NCBI GenBank assembly: GCA_016584305.1 | Contig: JACEEZ010019113.1 | Span: forward strand, 150,750 to 214,749 | Source of the DNA: Chionoecetes opilio | Lineage: Eukaryota > Arthropoda > Malacostraca > Decapoda > Majidae | Length of the DNA stretch: 64,000 nucleotides | Reading direction: 5' to 3' | Part shown: positions 42,336 through 52,753 of the stretch, piece by piece | How positions within the stretch are numbered: position 1 is the first letter of the stretch | How the letters are laid out: each line of letters begins with the position of its first letter | Made by a program: the position numbers and the translations under genes | The notes under the pieces: generated by a model | Told to the model about the DNA's origin: nothing | The model's input: the letters and a program-made list of their open reading frames with translations, nothing else | Database searches by the model: none

Positions 42336-42559
42336 TGTAAGTGTTCTTATTGGTGGCTAGTGCCTCGATGCCACCTGTAACATGTATCAGGGCAGCAGTT
42401 AAGCTGTAAAACCAGTGAAATAAAGAGATATGAATGGAGGGGTCTGCAGGATTTAGCGCGTTGACAACATTTCACACAACACCGGGATGCAACACAGCAT
42501 CCCACACTATCAAACATATTATATAAGACTGCACTGCACATAATCACACACGCCAACAA

Positions 42560-42670
42560 CACAACGCACAATCCATGAAGGCCCTGTGGGAAAACCCGGT
42601 CCAGGCCATGGCCTATCTTAGGAGCCCGGGGCTGCTCGTCCCGGCAGCCTGAGCAACAACAACAACATCC
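42560..42670. mobile_element. Possible retroelement 3' end with (CAA)n tail
   Basis: GC-rich AGCCCGGGGCTGCTCGTCCC and GGCAGCCTGAG followed by CAACAACAACAACA. The arrangement resembles the 3' end of a LINE or SINE; no second copy is seen in this window. Confidence 0.3.
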
Positions 42671-42799
42671 TTACTATATCATAGGAAGTATATGAAGTAG
42701 TTGAAAGATCAGAAACATGTTTCAATCAAGGCTTGTATACTGCTGGATCTGCTAATGTGTATGTGGTGGTATGAACACTGTGTATAAGTTCTCTTCAGG

Positions 42800-42868
42800 T
42801 TTACAGGAACTACCACGTGTAGGTCTCACGGCCTCTTGTAGCTTCCTTATTTTCTTATATTCTTACGT
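42800..42868 (+). mobile_element. LINE-G (CR1-like) 3' tail, solo
   Basis: CAGGAACTACCACGTGTAGG, then TCACGGCCTCTTGTAGCTTC and CTTATTTTCTTATATTCTTA: the common 3' end of this family. Confidence 0.8.
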
Positions 42869-42884
42869 GTTTTCTGATTTTATC

Positions 42885-44580
42885 CATCTATCTCTGACGC
42901 CGGTTTCTAAGAAAACTCCCAAGGGGATGCCCGCAACAGAAGGGTCCATTTATTCCTGTCCTTGCACACCCTCTTTGCATGCTCCAATCCTAACATCCTT
43001 CTCTTGCCCCTTTCTCTCACATACTCCAGCACTCTCTCCTTCCATTTCACTGGAGGTCGTCCTCTGCTACCCACCACATCTACTGCACTCATATATACTA
43101 CCTTAGTCAACTCACTTTCTGCCATTCTTTCTATATGACCAAACCACCTCAGTGCTGTGCTTCACCCCTTCAACCACTATACTTTTCAACCTTCACTTTA
43201 ACGTGACATACCAAACCTGTTGCATACACTTTCAGTACTTTCACCATCCATTTTTCCCACACACAGGCACTTCTCAGATAATTAATTCATTTCAACTGCT
43301 TGGACTCTTGACCTTTGTCTTTCATTCCACACAAGTCCCAAGGCTCACTTCCATACTAGATTGTTGCTACAATTATTGTATTTCTCAGTCCCTTTTTTAC
43401 ATAAGAAAATAAGGAAGCTACAAGAGGCCGCGAGACCTACACGAGGTAGTTCCTGTTCCTTTTTACCTCCATGCTCACACTCCTTCCTTTTATCATACAT
43501 CTCAGGGATCCAATTACTTTCCTCCCTTACAACACTTTCTCTGGTCTCACCTTCCATGCTTGCACATAATCGAACCAAGATACTTAAATGCATTAACCTC
43601 CTCCATTCTTTCTACATCCAGCTTAATTTTACATTCCTTTGGACACTTCATTCTTACTCTATATGAGCTTTCAAAATCTACCACTTAATATTTACTCTTA
43701 ATTCATGGAGGGGCAAGGATACTCTTATATTTGTATATATATTTGTGGTCCTACAAGGCAGACATGAGTTACTAGTCTAGTTTAGTCCACGCTGCTGCCT
43801 GCCCTTTATAACTCTCAGTAGGGGGCCACCACAGCAGTCCCTGTTTGACCTGTCCATGCACCTCTTTCTCATTTCTTCCAATCCTCTCACTCCTGCATCT
43901 CCTCCCTCACTCACATACTCCACCACCCTATCTTCCCATTAAACAGGAGGTTGTTCGCTCACACTCCCTACATCTACTGTTTCTGTCAGCAAGATGAGAG
44001 ATAAATTGGGAGAAGGTGGGAAAGGACTTACAAGATAGCCGACTGCCAAAATGGTACAATGCTGTGTTGATCTGCAAACCCAATGACTTCTCTCTTTCCT
44101 TTCTCAAATACTGTCACCTTACATTTGCCACATAATCTTTAAAGTTTCTCGTCACAAAAACAGTATTGAAATAGTTTGGTTCCAATTTCTTGTAGGTCTT
44201 CTTCACTCTGTTAGTATTATACTGTGTCATCTACAAATAGTTTATTATTGAACTTCCACTTTTGTTTATGTATACTCATCTCCATACCATCATTTCCAAC
44301 CTTTGCTTTAATTTCTCTGGGCACTCCACCCATAAACAAGTGACATTATACAGCCTTGCTTCTCACCCACTTTTATTTAGAAACATTCTTTCTCCCATCT
44401 CTCATTGAACTTTTACACATATTTTGGCATCTCTGTAGAATGTCCTCACAACATCCATCTTTCCACTCGCTCCATAAACCTTCAATACATTTCACATTTT
44501 CTTCCAGTCTATTCTGTCTTAGGCTTTATCTCAATCCAGGAATGCAGCCTAAACTTATACCTTCTAATTTTTTCCTAATA
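42885..44580 (-). pseudogene. RTE-D LINE remnants (RT centre to C-terminus), heavily decayed
   Basis: Minus-strand pieces. 44560-44000 has YRDAKICVKVQ, YNVTCLWVECPEKLKQR and many stops. 43990-43800 carries a GRPPV-like C-terminus. 43690-43465 has AFKYLGSIMCKHG and TRESVVREES. 43125-42890 reads VDVVGSRGRPPVKWKERVLE and YVRERGKRRM. Two C-terminal blocks suggest at least two copies. A LINE-G tail is nested at 43397-43463. Confidence 0.65.
43397..43463 (-). mobile_element. LINE-G (CR1-like) 3' tail nested in RTE-D
   Basis: ACATAAGAAAATAAGGAAGC then TACAAGAGGCCGCGAGACC, the reverse complement of the family 3' end. Confidence 0.8.
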
Positions 44581-44584
44581 ACTT

Positions 44585-46107
44585 AAATCACCTTTCTTCT
44601 TTCTATTTAACGTCAGTTTTCCCCATTATATTTTATGAGGTTAGACGGCTGATGATACACTTCCAACTATCTCTATCCGTTGCCTCAACTTCTTCAATGC
44701 CCAATGCTGCCAGATCCTCTTCAACGCAATGCCTCCATGTTATCCTTGGCCTGCCCGTTGGATGGCGACCTGTACCTTCCACTCTAAACAGCTCTCCCAA
44801 ATGCCTAGCCACCTTCTCTCCTCTTAACGTGCCCAAATCACCTCAATCGCCTTACTCTCAGCACTGTACTCTGTTCCTGTAGTCAACATTTTTTTGCCAT
44901 ATCTTCACTGGACACTTCATCTCTCCATGTGATCCCAGTCATATATCTCAACATTCTCCGATCGTAACCAACCAACACATCCTCCAACTTCTTCATCAAA
45001 GCCCATATCTCAGAAACATACAGCAAAACTGATCTTATACATGCTTCAAATACTCTTCCTCTGTTTTTCAGTGGAATACTCTTGTTTATCAGCAGTCCCG
45101 CTATCTCTCTCCACTTCATCCATGTAGTTGCTACTCGTGTTCTTACTGCTCTCTCCACTCCACCCTCGCTATCTAACATGTCATCAATATAACAAAACTG
45201 TTTCACTTCTTCTATTACATCACCATTCACTTCTATCGTCTCTACCTCTCACTCTTCTGGCAGGCCCCCTCTGTTTATTCTTCTTTAACACTGGACAGCA
45301 GAAATCTACCACCATATTCAGGTTTCCTAGTCCCAAACATCTTTTATGGTACCACTTGTCACATTCCTTGCAACGAATAGTTTACTCCTACTCCACTACC
45401 GCAAACTCCACAGGGAAACCTTCCCACTTATATATTTTGCTCTATTTTCTTGCCTGTTACCATCATCTTCGTCCTGGACATATTCACCTTCAGACCTCTT
45501 CTCTCCATTGCTTGCTTCCTATCTATTAATCTCCTCTCAACTTCCTTCTTTGTCTCAGCTGTCAAGACCAATTCATCTGCATATAGCTGTTCCCGTAGAT
45601 CTCTTGTTCTACATTCCTTTGTGGCTTCTTCCATCACTACCACAAACATAAGAGGACTGAGAACTGAGCCTTGATGTGCCCACACCTATATCAAAGGCAT
45701 CTGATGTTCCTCCAGCTACTTTTACCTTTGATCTTGACCTTTCATACAGTGCCATTAGTTACCAACCTTACATGCCTCTCAGGTACCTTTTGTCTTCGTA
45801 ATGCCCATCTAATTGTTCTTCTTGGAATCCTGTCAAATGCCTTTCCCAAATCCACAAACACATGATACAGCCTTTTCTTCTTCTCCTTATATTTCTCCTG
45901 GAGATGTCTTGTGATGAAGATTGCATCGGTAGTTTACTTTCCAGCCAGAAAGCCAAATTAGCAGTCATCGATCTTGATGATTTTATCAAGCCTTTCACAC
46001 AACACCTTCTCCCAAATCTTCATCCCATGTTCTAACGGCCTCAAACCTCTGTACCCCCCACATGACAGTGCATCTCCTTTTCCTTTAAACAGTGGTAAGC
46101 TAAAACT
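44585..46107 (-). pseudogene. RTE-E LINE reverse transcriptase, 3' half
   Basis: Minus strand, several frames. 46090-45950 has CGGYRGLRPLEHGMKIWEKV and IDDCYFGFLAGK (after frame changes). 45900-45770 has a VDLEKAFDRIP-like block A. 45685-45428 has GSVLSPLMFVV and a catalytic box changed to YADE, then LTAETKKEVE. 45230-44883 has EEVKQFCYIDDMLDSEGGVE and SIPLKNRGRVFEAC. 44836-44633 has HPTGRPRITWRHCVEEDLAAL. The order and motifs are those of RTE-like LINEs. Frameshifts and YADE make it dead. It continues at 46542-46567 and 49267-50080. Confidence 0.75.
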
Positions 46108-46541
46108 TTATTTTTAATTTTGTTTTTACAAAAGTGCCTATAGTGCCTGTAGGCAGTGACTTTTCATGGATGGGGATGAAAGGTGGATGTAGGTAGTGTT
46201 AGGTAACAGGAACTACCACGTGTAGGCCTCACGGCCTTTTGTAGCTTCCTTATTGTCTTATGTTCTTATGACTTCCAGGGCTCGGATGGTAGGCCTTTGC
46301 CCGTGGTGGCACAGGCAGGATTTTTTTATAGTGATGCCTGTGATTAGAGGCTCATGCCGCCCCCCTGTGTCCTCCAATGCACTCGCAATCGAAGGTAGAG
46401 TTAATGGGCAGCATGTGGGTGTTCTTATGCCACTCAACGGTACAGAAAGATCTTAGGTGGATTTTGGTTCTCGTCGGGGATCAAAGTCGGATCACTGAGA
46501 ACACCACTCGGAGACGCTAACCACTCTGCTATCGTCACCCC
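46108..46541 (-). mobile_element. tRNA-derived SINE, copy 3, nested in RTE-E
   Basis: Minus-strand head GATAGCAGAGTGGTTAGCGT (A box) near 46535-46515, then the SINE body CCTGCCTGTGCCACCACGGG. It is interrupted by a LINE-G tail at about 46164-46265; GACTT flanks that insertion on both sides. RTE-E coding sequence continues on both sides. Confidence 0.8.
46164..46265 (+). mobile_element. LINE-G (CR1-like) 3' tail nested in SINE copy 3
   Basis: GGATGGGGATGAAAGGTGGA to TTATGTTCTTAT, the family 3' end. GACTT precedes and follows it, consistent with a 5-bp target duplication. Confidence 0.8.
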
Positions 46542-46572
46542 AAAAACTAAGCTTCCATTCTTCTGGACCTTT

Positions 46573-46905
46573 TGTGGCAGTAATTAAACAAGGACTTGTG
46601 TTTTCTCTTTACTTAAGAATACGTAAGAATGGACAGCAACAAAACAAGTGTTAACAAGGTGCACTGCTGAGTAGGCGGGTAGGTGTTGCTTGCACAGAGT
46701 AAGGCAGCCGTCCGGCTGTGGTGGAGTGGTTACGTCGTCTCTCCTACACCTTCCTCCGTCCCTGAGCCCACCTCGCTTGATCACGTGATTCCTGCCACGT
46801 CGATGTACGATCAGCGCCGCCTAACGCTTGTTCCCAAAGATAAACTACCCAACATTAATTACAGGCCCAACAGTCATTAAGATCTAAACTACCCACTGAA
46901 CTACA
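46573..46905 (-). repeat. 3' LTR
   Basis: TGTGGCAGTAATTAAACAAG to CCCACTGAACTACA on the plus strand; same length as the other LTR, with very few visible differences (for example CATTAAGATC versus CTTTAAGATC). Confidence 0.88.
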
Positions 46906-46920
46906 CTCCCCCTTGATATA

Positions 46921-48532
46921 CTAATCACACAGGTCGCATACTCGAGCCCTTCTTATCCTTGAGGAACGCCTCGGCAACTCACGGTCTGGCTCATCTGCAT
47001 CATCCTCTGAGCCAGATTCTTCTCTCACTTCAACTTGAGCAGGGAGTTGAATAAGAAGCTCCTCGTCCCCGCTATCCGTGGTGACCGCTTCTTCTTCAGA
47101 ATCGTGTGTCGTGCAACGGTGAAGATCTCTGACGTGGCGGGGCATTCCATCGACTTCAACCGCCCGGTCAGACATAACTCATGATTATGCCACGTCTGTG
47201 ACGTCCATCACATCGAATGTTTGGCGGCCTTACCCACACTTCATCCCCAGCCTGGTAAGGGCTGCTCACTTCCGTGTCCTCCTCCTGGCAGGGGTCCACT
47301 CCGCGTACTCTGACAGAGTACTGGTACAGCATATTTGCAGGAGCAGTTGACGACGTGCAGTCATCTCGAGGCATCAGGTTGTATAGGTACACTGCTTCCG
47401 CTACAGAACAGCCCTTCCTTGCAGGAATGACTTTTATAGTACGGTGGCACCTCTCTACTATTCCGTTTCCGGAAGGAACATGAGCACATCGAAAATGAAG
47501 ACGCACACACCACCGAGATGCGAAGTCAGCAAACATTCTGCTGCGAAAAGCAGTGTCATTATCTGTTAACAATTCTTCTGGTGCCCCACGTTCACAGAAC
47601 ACTGCTTCCAGCTGCTCGATGATGCTTGCGCTGGTTTGAAGCCTCACCCGACGCCAGATGGCAAATCTCGATGGACCACAGTCTATCAGAGTCCATCGTG
47701 GTCGTCCACCGTGGCAGTACGGCCGACCACTGCAGTGGGTAATATCCATACCAACCCTCTGCCATACTTTCTGCACATCCGGGCTTCCCTTCCGCCACTT
47801 AACGGGCGCTGGATCGATGGACTGGCACGCCTCACAGTCAGCGACGACAGCGTGCACCTGCCGCCTGGTGACTGTTGGGTTGGTTCTCTTCACAAAATAA
47901 AGAGTACGTTTCACGCCTGAATGTCCTGCGGAATTATGTATCTCTGCGATCTTTCCAGTCATTTCAACGGCGGCTGCACATATAGGTTGCACAGCTCTGG
48001 TGTAGATAGTGGGAACCTTCAACCAGCGCTGTGGCATGCGTGTTAGACTGTCAGCCCTGTTGTTAGTGGAAGGCACGAGGGTGACTGACAGCTGGAGGCC
48101 ACACTCCTCGATCAGCGACAGCACAATCCCTACTCTCTTCCTGATAAGCATCTCACTTGCAGCCTTGGTCTTGAGTTTGCTTCTTCCCGAGAGGCCATCT
48201 GTGATCCACCGATGTACTGTCGAGGAATCAGTCATCAATTCCACTTCCTTGATTTTCCAAGCCAATGCAAGGTTCAAACCTTTGATGACTGCATCCAGCT
48301 CAGCCATGTTGATGTGGCAGGAGTCTTCCTTACGCAGCCAACTGGCGTCTTCGATGACGCGCCCGTCGATCTCAACTGCGACACCGAGTGCTAGTGAGCT
48401 GGCGTCCACCCAAACCTTGGCCTTGTCACCTCTCATGTTCCATCGTCCTTGCACTGGGTCGTTCTTCCTGAAGAAGAAGCGGTTACCACGGATAGCGGGG
48501 ACGAGGAGCTTCTTATTCAACTCCCTGCTCAA
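46921..48532 (-). pseudogene. LTR-element RNase H and integrase, then a short basic C-terminus
   Basis: RNase H: VWVDASSLALGVAVEIDG, MAELDAVIKGLNLAL, LMTDSSTVHRWI. Integrase: zinc motif HNSAGH...CEACQ, catalytic D in VGMDITHC, D in LLTDNDTAF and E in PSGNGIVERCHR. The frame runs 48532 to 47168; a frame change near 47170 leads into the C-terminal part at 47175-46921 (LPAQVEVREES, RELPRRSSRIRRARVCDLCD). The N-terminal 20-odd codons at 48532-48470 are not native: they are the reverse complement of the element's own end. No gag, protease or RT palm remains. Confidence 0.8.
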
Positions 48533-48850
48533 GTTGAAGTGAGAGAAGACTCAGAGGATGATGCAGATGAGCCAGACCGTGAGTTGCCGAGGCGTTCCTC
48601 AAGGATAAGAAGGGCTCGAGTATGCGACCTGTGTGATTAGTATATCAAGGGGGAGTGTAGTTCAGTGGGTAGTTTAGATCTTAATGACTGTTGGGCCTGT
48701 AATTAATGTTGGGTAGCTTATCTTTGGGAACAAGCGTTAGGCGTCGCTGATCGTACATCGACGTGGCAGGAATCACGTGATCAAGCGAGGTGGGCTCAGG
48801 GACGGAGGAAGGTGTAGGAGAGACGACGTAACCACTCCACCACAGCCTGT
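48479..48850 (+). repeat. Inverted copy of the LTR element's 3' end
   Basis: The plus strand here reads VTTDSGDEELLIQLPAQVEV and on to ARVCDLCD, stop, then LTR sequence from TGTAGTTCAGTGGGTAG to about 48845. This is the reverse complement of 47098-46700. Together the two form a large inverted repeat with about 1.4 kb between arms. Confidence 0.85.
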
Positions 48851-48933
48851 GTGCCGCTTCCATCACACTCGGGAATCAGCTTTACATCAAAGTAACTTTC
48901 TTCACCTTGTCCCACCATACTGCCTCGATAGCT
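48851..48933 (-). other. Short leader remnant next to the 5' LTR
   Basis: About 80 bases with no match elsewhere in the window; probably what is left of the 5' untranslated region and primer-binding area. Confidence 0.35.
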
Positions 48934-49266
48934 TGTGGCAGTAATTAAACAAGGACTTGTGTTTTCTCTTTACTTAAGAATACGTAAGAATGGACAGCAA
49001 CAAAACAAGTGTTAACAAGGTGCACTGCTGAGTAGGCGGGTAGGTGTTGCTTGCACAGAGTAAGGCAGCCGTCCGGCTGTGGTGGAGTGGTTACGTCGTC
49101 TCTCCTACACCTTCCTCCGTCCCTGAGCCCACCTCGCTTGATCACGTGATTCCTGCCATGTCGATGTACGATCAGCGCCGCCTAACGCTTGTTCCCAAAG
49201 ATAAGCTACCCAACATTAATTACAGGCCCAACAGTCTTTAAGATCTAAACTACCCACTGAACTACA
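48934..49266 (-). repeat. 5' LTR
   Basis: Direct repeat of 46573-46905, same orientation and length. Confidence 0.88.
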
Positions 49267-50080
49267 CCTTTCTCCTCCCCCATAATCTTTTCAAAAGCTC
49301 CATTTTCCAATGACTGTCCTTCCTGTTAGTTTCAACAAATCACTGCTTACACCCGATGGGCCTGGTGCCTTTCCATCTTTCATCCCCTTCAATGCTCTTA
49401 CTACCTGTTTTTCTATTGTATATTCCACTGGACCTTCCACCACTTCAACCTCCTCCAGCTCATTGTTATTTTCTACATTTAGCAGTCTCTCAAAATATTC
49501 TCTATTGTTTCTCTCGCCTCTCTCTCCACCACTTGGATATCTCCGTTTTCGTCCTTTACACACTTTGCTCCTTGTACAGCCTTTTTGTCTTTTCTCATCT
49601 GCTTAGCTACTATGAACATTTGCTGCCTTCCTTCTGCTGTGTTCAAGTTCTGACTCCACTCCTCTGATGCTTGTTTCGTTGCTATTGCCACTTGCCTCCT
49701 TGCATCATTTGTCCTTTCTCTATATAGTCTTTTATCCACCTCACATCTTGATCGTTGCCACTGTTTGAATACAATTCTTTTCTCCTTTATTTTCTGTTGC
49801 AGCTCTTCATTCCACCACCAAGTCTCCCTTTCCTTACTTCTTCTTCCAGATGTTAGTCCACACACTCTTCTCCAGCTCTCAGTATGCTTTCCTGTAAGTG
49901 GTGCCAGTCTCCCTCTCCTCCCTCCATCTTTGTTGAAAGGTTTTCCTCAAACTCGTGTCTCTTGTTGGCCTCTTTCAGCTTCCATAGTTTTATTCTTTTT
50001 ACACCTTTTCTCTTTATCCTCTTTGTGGAAATTTATAGTCACAAGCATAGTATATTTATTTGAGGTCTTACCTATACAAA
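49267..50080 (-). pseudogene. RTE-E LINE linker and RT start
   Basis: The minus-strand frame from 49865 reads ETWWWNEELQQKIKEKRIVF, SEEWSQNLNTAEGRQQMF and AKCVKDENGDIQV; after a frame change, NREYFERLLNVENNNEL and LKGMKDGKAPGPSGVSSDLL, the first RT block. It joins the 44.6-46.1 kb part across the LTR element and the SINE. Confidence 0.75.
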
Positions 50081-50673
50081 ACCCATTGTCTATCTCATCC
50101 TGACACAATACCCCAGCTAATCAACTAACTAGGATACTTATCGGTGGATAGTAGGGTTGAAATGGTTGTAGGCTTAATCAATACTGCAATGTCTTGTTAT
50201 TCGAAGTGGTCAGCGCGTGATCAAGGCCGCCGGTGAAGGGCGGAGGCGGAGGCGATATTTGTTATTGAGGCGTCTATCGGTTATCACACCAAGTTATCTT
50301 GACGCGGCGGATATAATCAGTGTGTCGTATTTAACACGTCCTATGATTTAACACTAATATGTACAAAATGAACGTAGTATGTACAATTCTTCTCATTATA
50401 ATCAGAGAAGAGATGTTAATCCCGTGAGGGCTGGAATGATACTGATTCTCCCGGTGGGCGGCGAGCCCCCGCTACCAATACCTACATACGTGTCGTATTC
50501 TCGGTGGGCGGCGATGCACCGCTACCAATACCTTGCCACGTATCCACGCAGGATAGGAGCAATATTATGACGACAACCAATAGCCAGTCGCTCCAAATTA
50601 AGGTGCTAATATAAGGTGCAAATGCTTAATAACCACTGGGAATGTTCATTTATATTAGTATATATATACGGAT
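50081..50673. other. No gene recognised
   Basis: Contains a repeated phrase (CGGTGGGCGGCGA, about 50453 and 50500, each followed by CCGCTACCAATACC). Otherwise unassigned. Confidence 0.4.
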
Positions 50674-51428
50674 CATATAGACTGGTTTATCAGTATATAT
50701 GATATACTGTAATCTTCGTAAATGTTTGTTCTATAATACGTATTATCAAATAAAAAACAGTAAAACACGCTAAAGAAATGCCATTACGAGACTCTGAAGA
50801 AATATGCCTGAACTTAATATTCACTTAACTCTTCGCCATTTCAAACTTTGCAAGTCAACTTTTATCATGAAGGGTATCAATAGAAGCGCAATTTTATTAG
50901 CTTTCCATTGCTATGTTTTGTTATCTGATAAATGAATTAGAATCATGCATAAATTAGTGTTAACTAAATAAATAAAATCATCAATTGGGTAATTTTCCCG
51001 ATTGATGAGGTTATTTATTTAGTCAACGCTAATTTATACATGGTACTAATTCATTTATCAGAAAACGAAATATATAAGTAAATAAATAACATCATCAATC
51101 GGGAAAATTACCCGATTGATAATTTTATTTGTTTATTTAACGCTAATTTATGCATTGGTTTTAATTAATTCATCAGATAACGAAATATAGCAATGGAAAG
51201 CTAATAAAATTGCGCTTCTATTGATACCCTTCATGATAAAAGTTGACTCGCAAAGTTTTAAATGGCGAAGAGTTAAAGTGAATATTAAGTTCATCCATAT
51301 TTCTTCATAGTCGCGTAATGGCATTCCTTTAGCGTGTTTTACTGTTTTTTATTTGATAATATTATAGAACAAACATTTACGAAGATTACAGTATATCATA
51401 TATACTGATAAACCAGTCTATATGATAG
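50674..51428. repeat. Large near-perfect palindrome, about 755 bases
   Basis: The left arm starts ATCATATAGACTGGTTTATC and the right arm ends GATAAACCAGTCTATATGAT. Long matching words in mirror order include ACTGTAATCTTCGTAAATGT, GTAAAACACGCTAAAG, AACTTTTATCATGAAGGGTA and TTGCGCTTCTATTGATACCC. Near the centre each arm contains a smaller palindrome around TCAATTGGGTAATTTTCCCG / TCAATCGGGAAAATTACCCG. The structure would fold into a cruciform or long RNA hairpin. No coding sequence. Confidence 0.85.
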
Positions 51429-51430
51429 TC

Positions 51431-51532
51431 CATAGACCACTATATCTCTTTGTCGGGCGCCCCGCAGGCCCCTATGCAGCCCCGCAATTCAAAACATTGT
51501 CGCGTGAACAGTCCAGGTATACAGTGGTCTAT
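51431..51532. mobile_element. Miniature inverted-repeat element, about 100 bases
   Basis: CCATAGACCACTATAT at the left and ATACAGTGGTCTATGG at the right are inverted repeats; the GC-rich middle contains GGGCGCCCCGCAGGCCCC. It abuts the large palindrome. No second copy in the window. Confidence 0.45.
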
Positions 51533-51771
51533 GGTATAACTTAATATGGAAAAAATAAAGCAGGGCAGAAATTATAAGAAGATTGAACCATGCTTACTTC
51601 GCATAGCAATAATCTTTAACCCTGAGGCAAGGCACAGCATCCCTGTGTTCATGTGTCTACAAGGAAACAGTCTCTGAGGCGTCTGTCCTCAAGCAAATCA
51701 CCTGAATATCCCATCTTTCCCATCTTAAAAGCAAGGTTAATGCAGTCTCTTATTTATTGTTATGACGTTAA

Positions 51772-51975
51772 CCCCTTGAGGCCCAGAACGTAATTTCCAT
51801 TGTAATTTGGGTACCATTAGACAAATTTTAGTGACTAAGCAATGTTTTATAGCTATGACCTGTTTAGTATCCTTGTCCACTAACTAATTTGGTATATTCA
51901 GTGACTTTTTGTAATTTTATGGCTCAACAACATACAATTTTTTTATAGCCAAGGAAAGATCTGGGCGTGAAGGGG
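51772..51975. mobile_element. piggyBac-type MITE, copy 2 (inverted)
   Basis: TTAA then CCCCTTGAGGCCCAGAACGT at the left; GGGCGTGAAGGGG then TTAG at the right. Same family as 12337. Confidence 0.85.
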
Positions 51976-52060
51976 TTAGTTAATAGTGTGTCTGAAGTTC
52001 ACCTCTCGTTGATGCAGTCATCATGTCTGCTTTCTGACTGTCTCTTATCAGTACACTTAA

Positions 52061-52263
52061 CCCTTCACGCCCAGATCTTTCCTTGGCTATAAAAAATTGT
52101 CTGTTATTAGCCTTGAAATTACGAAAAATAACTAAATATACCAAATTAGTTAGTGGACAAGGATACTAAACAGGTCATATCTATAAAATATTGCTTATAG
52201 TCACTAAAAATTGTCTAATGGTACCCAAATTACAATGGAAATTACGTTCTGGGCCTCAAGGGG
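52061..52263. mobile_element. piggyBac-type MITE, copy 3
   Basis: TTAA on both sides (52057-52060, 52264-52267); starts CCCTTCACGCCCAG and ends GGCCTCAAGGGG. Opposite orientation to copy 2, only 85 bases away. Confidence 0.85.
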
Positions 52264-52473
52264 TTAAGCATATGTCTGCCTGTCCATGCTCTTGTTAAAA
52301 CAGATCAACCTTTTTAGGTGAGCATTTTTAACATTACATAAGTCTTTCCACCCTAGTACACAGAAAAGTTTCTTGATAACTATAACTAATCTTATCATTA
52401 ATAGCTTATTATTATTTGAGTTCCATTGCTAAAGTACTAACTCATTGAATATTTAGATAAGGAACCAGAAGGT

Positions 52474-52752
52474 GTTTAGAAACTGATTAACTTATACAAG
52501 AAACTGATTAACTTATACAAGAAACTGATTAACTTATACAAGAAACTGATTAACTTATACAAGAAACTGATTAACTTATACAAGAAACTGATTAACTTAT
52601 ACAAGAAACTGAATAACTTATACAAGAAACTGATTAACTTATACAAGAAACTGATTAACTTATACAAGAAACTGATTAACTTATACAAGAAACTGATTAA
52701 CTTATACAAGAAACTGATTAACTTATACAAGAAACTGATTAACTTATACAAG
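52474..52752. repeat. 21-bp tandem repeat, about 13 copies
   Basis: Unit AAGAAACTGATTAACTTATAC repeated with only one visible variant (GAATAACTTA near 52612). Very homogeneous, so recent expansion or ongoing homogenisation. The minus-strand translation YKLISFL is a by-product. Confidence 0.9.
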
Positions 52753-52753
52753 A

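Larger units (their letters stand above)
40123..42488. repeat. Nested palindromic repeat hosting TIR-1 copy 4
   Basis: The outer arms 40123-40270 and 42353-42488 are reverse complements: TTTCACTGGTTTTACAGCTT near 40188 pairs with AAGCTGTAAAACCAGTGAAA near 42401, and GTGTTGTGTGAAATGTTG pairs with CAACATTTCACACAAC. An inner palindrome (41884-42335) uses a related core (CAGGGCAGC, CTGTAAAAC). TIR-1 copy 4 sits between the left outer arm and the inner palindrome. The sequence fits a fold-back element. Confidence 0.65.
46573..49266 (-). mobile_element. LTR retrotransposon, internally rearranged, nested in RTE-E
   Basis: Two 333-bp LTRs (46573-46905, 48934-49266) start TG and end CA. The 5-bp target duplication CCTTT lies at 46568-46572 and 49267-49271. 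Coding sequence is on the minus strand. Gag, protease and most of the RT are absent. In their place lies an inverted copy of the element's own 3' end (about 48479-48850), so it is a rearranged, non-autonomous derivative. Domain order RNase H then integrase points to Ty3/gypsy or a related group. Confidence 0.85.

Noticed and set aside
48449..48640. Short plus-strand frame ending in RRSSRIRRARVCDLCD as a separate gene
   Set aside because: It is the inverted internal copy of the LTR element's own C-terminal end (46921-47110).
52474..52752. 21-bp repeat array considered as a CRISPR or a repeat protein (YKLISFL)
   Set aside because: The repeats are contiguous with no spacers, in eukaryotic DNA; the protein is only the translation of the minisatellite.
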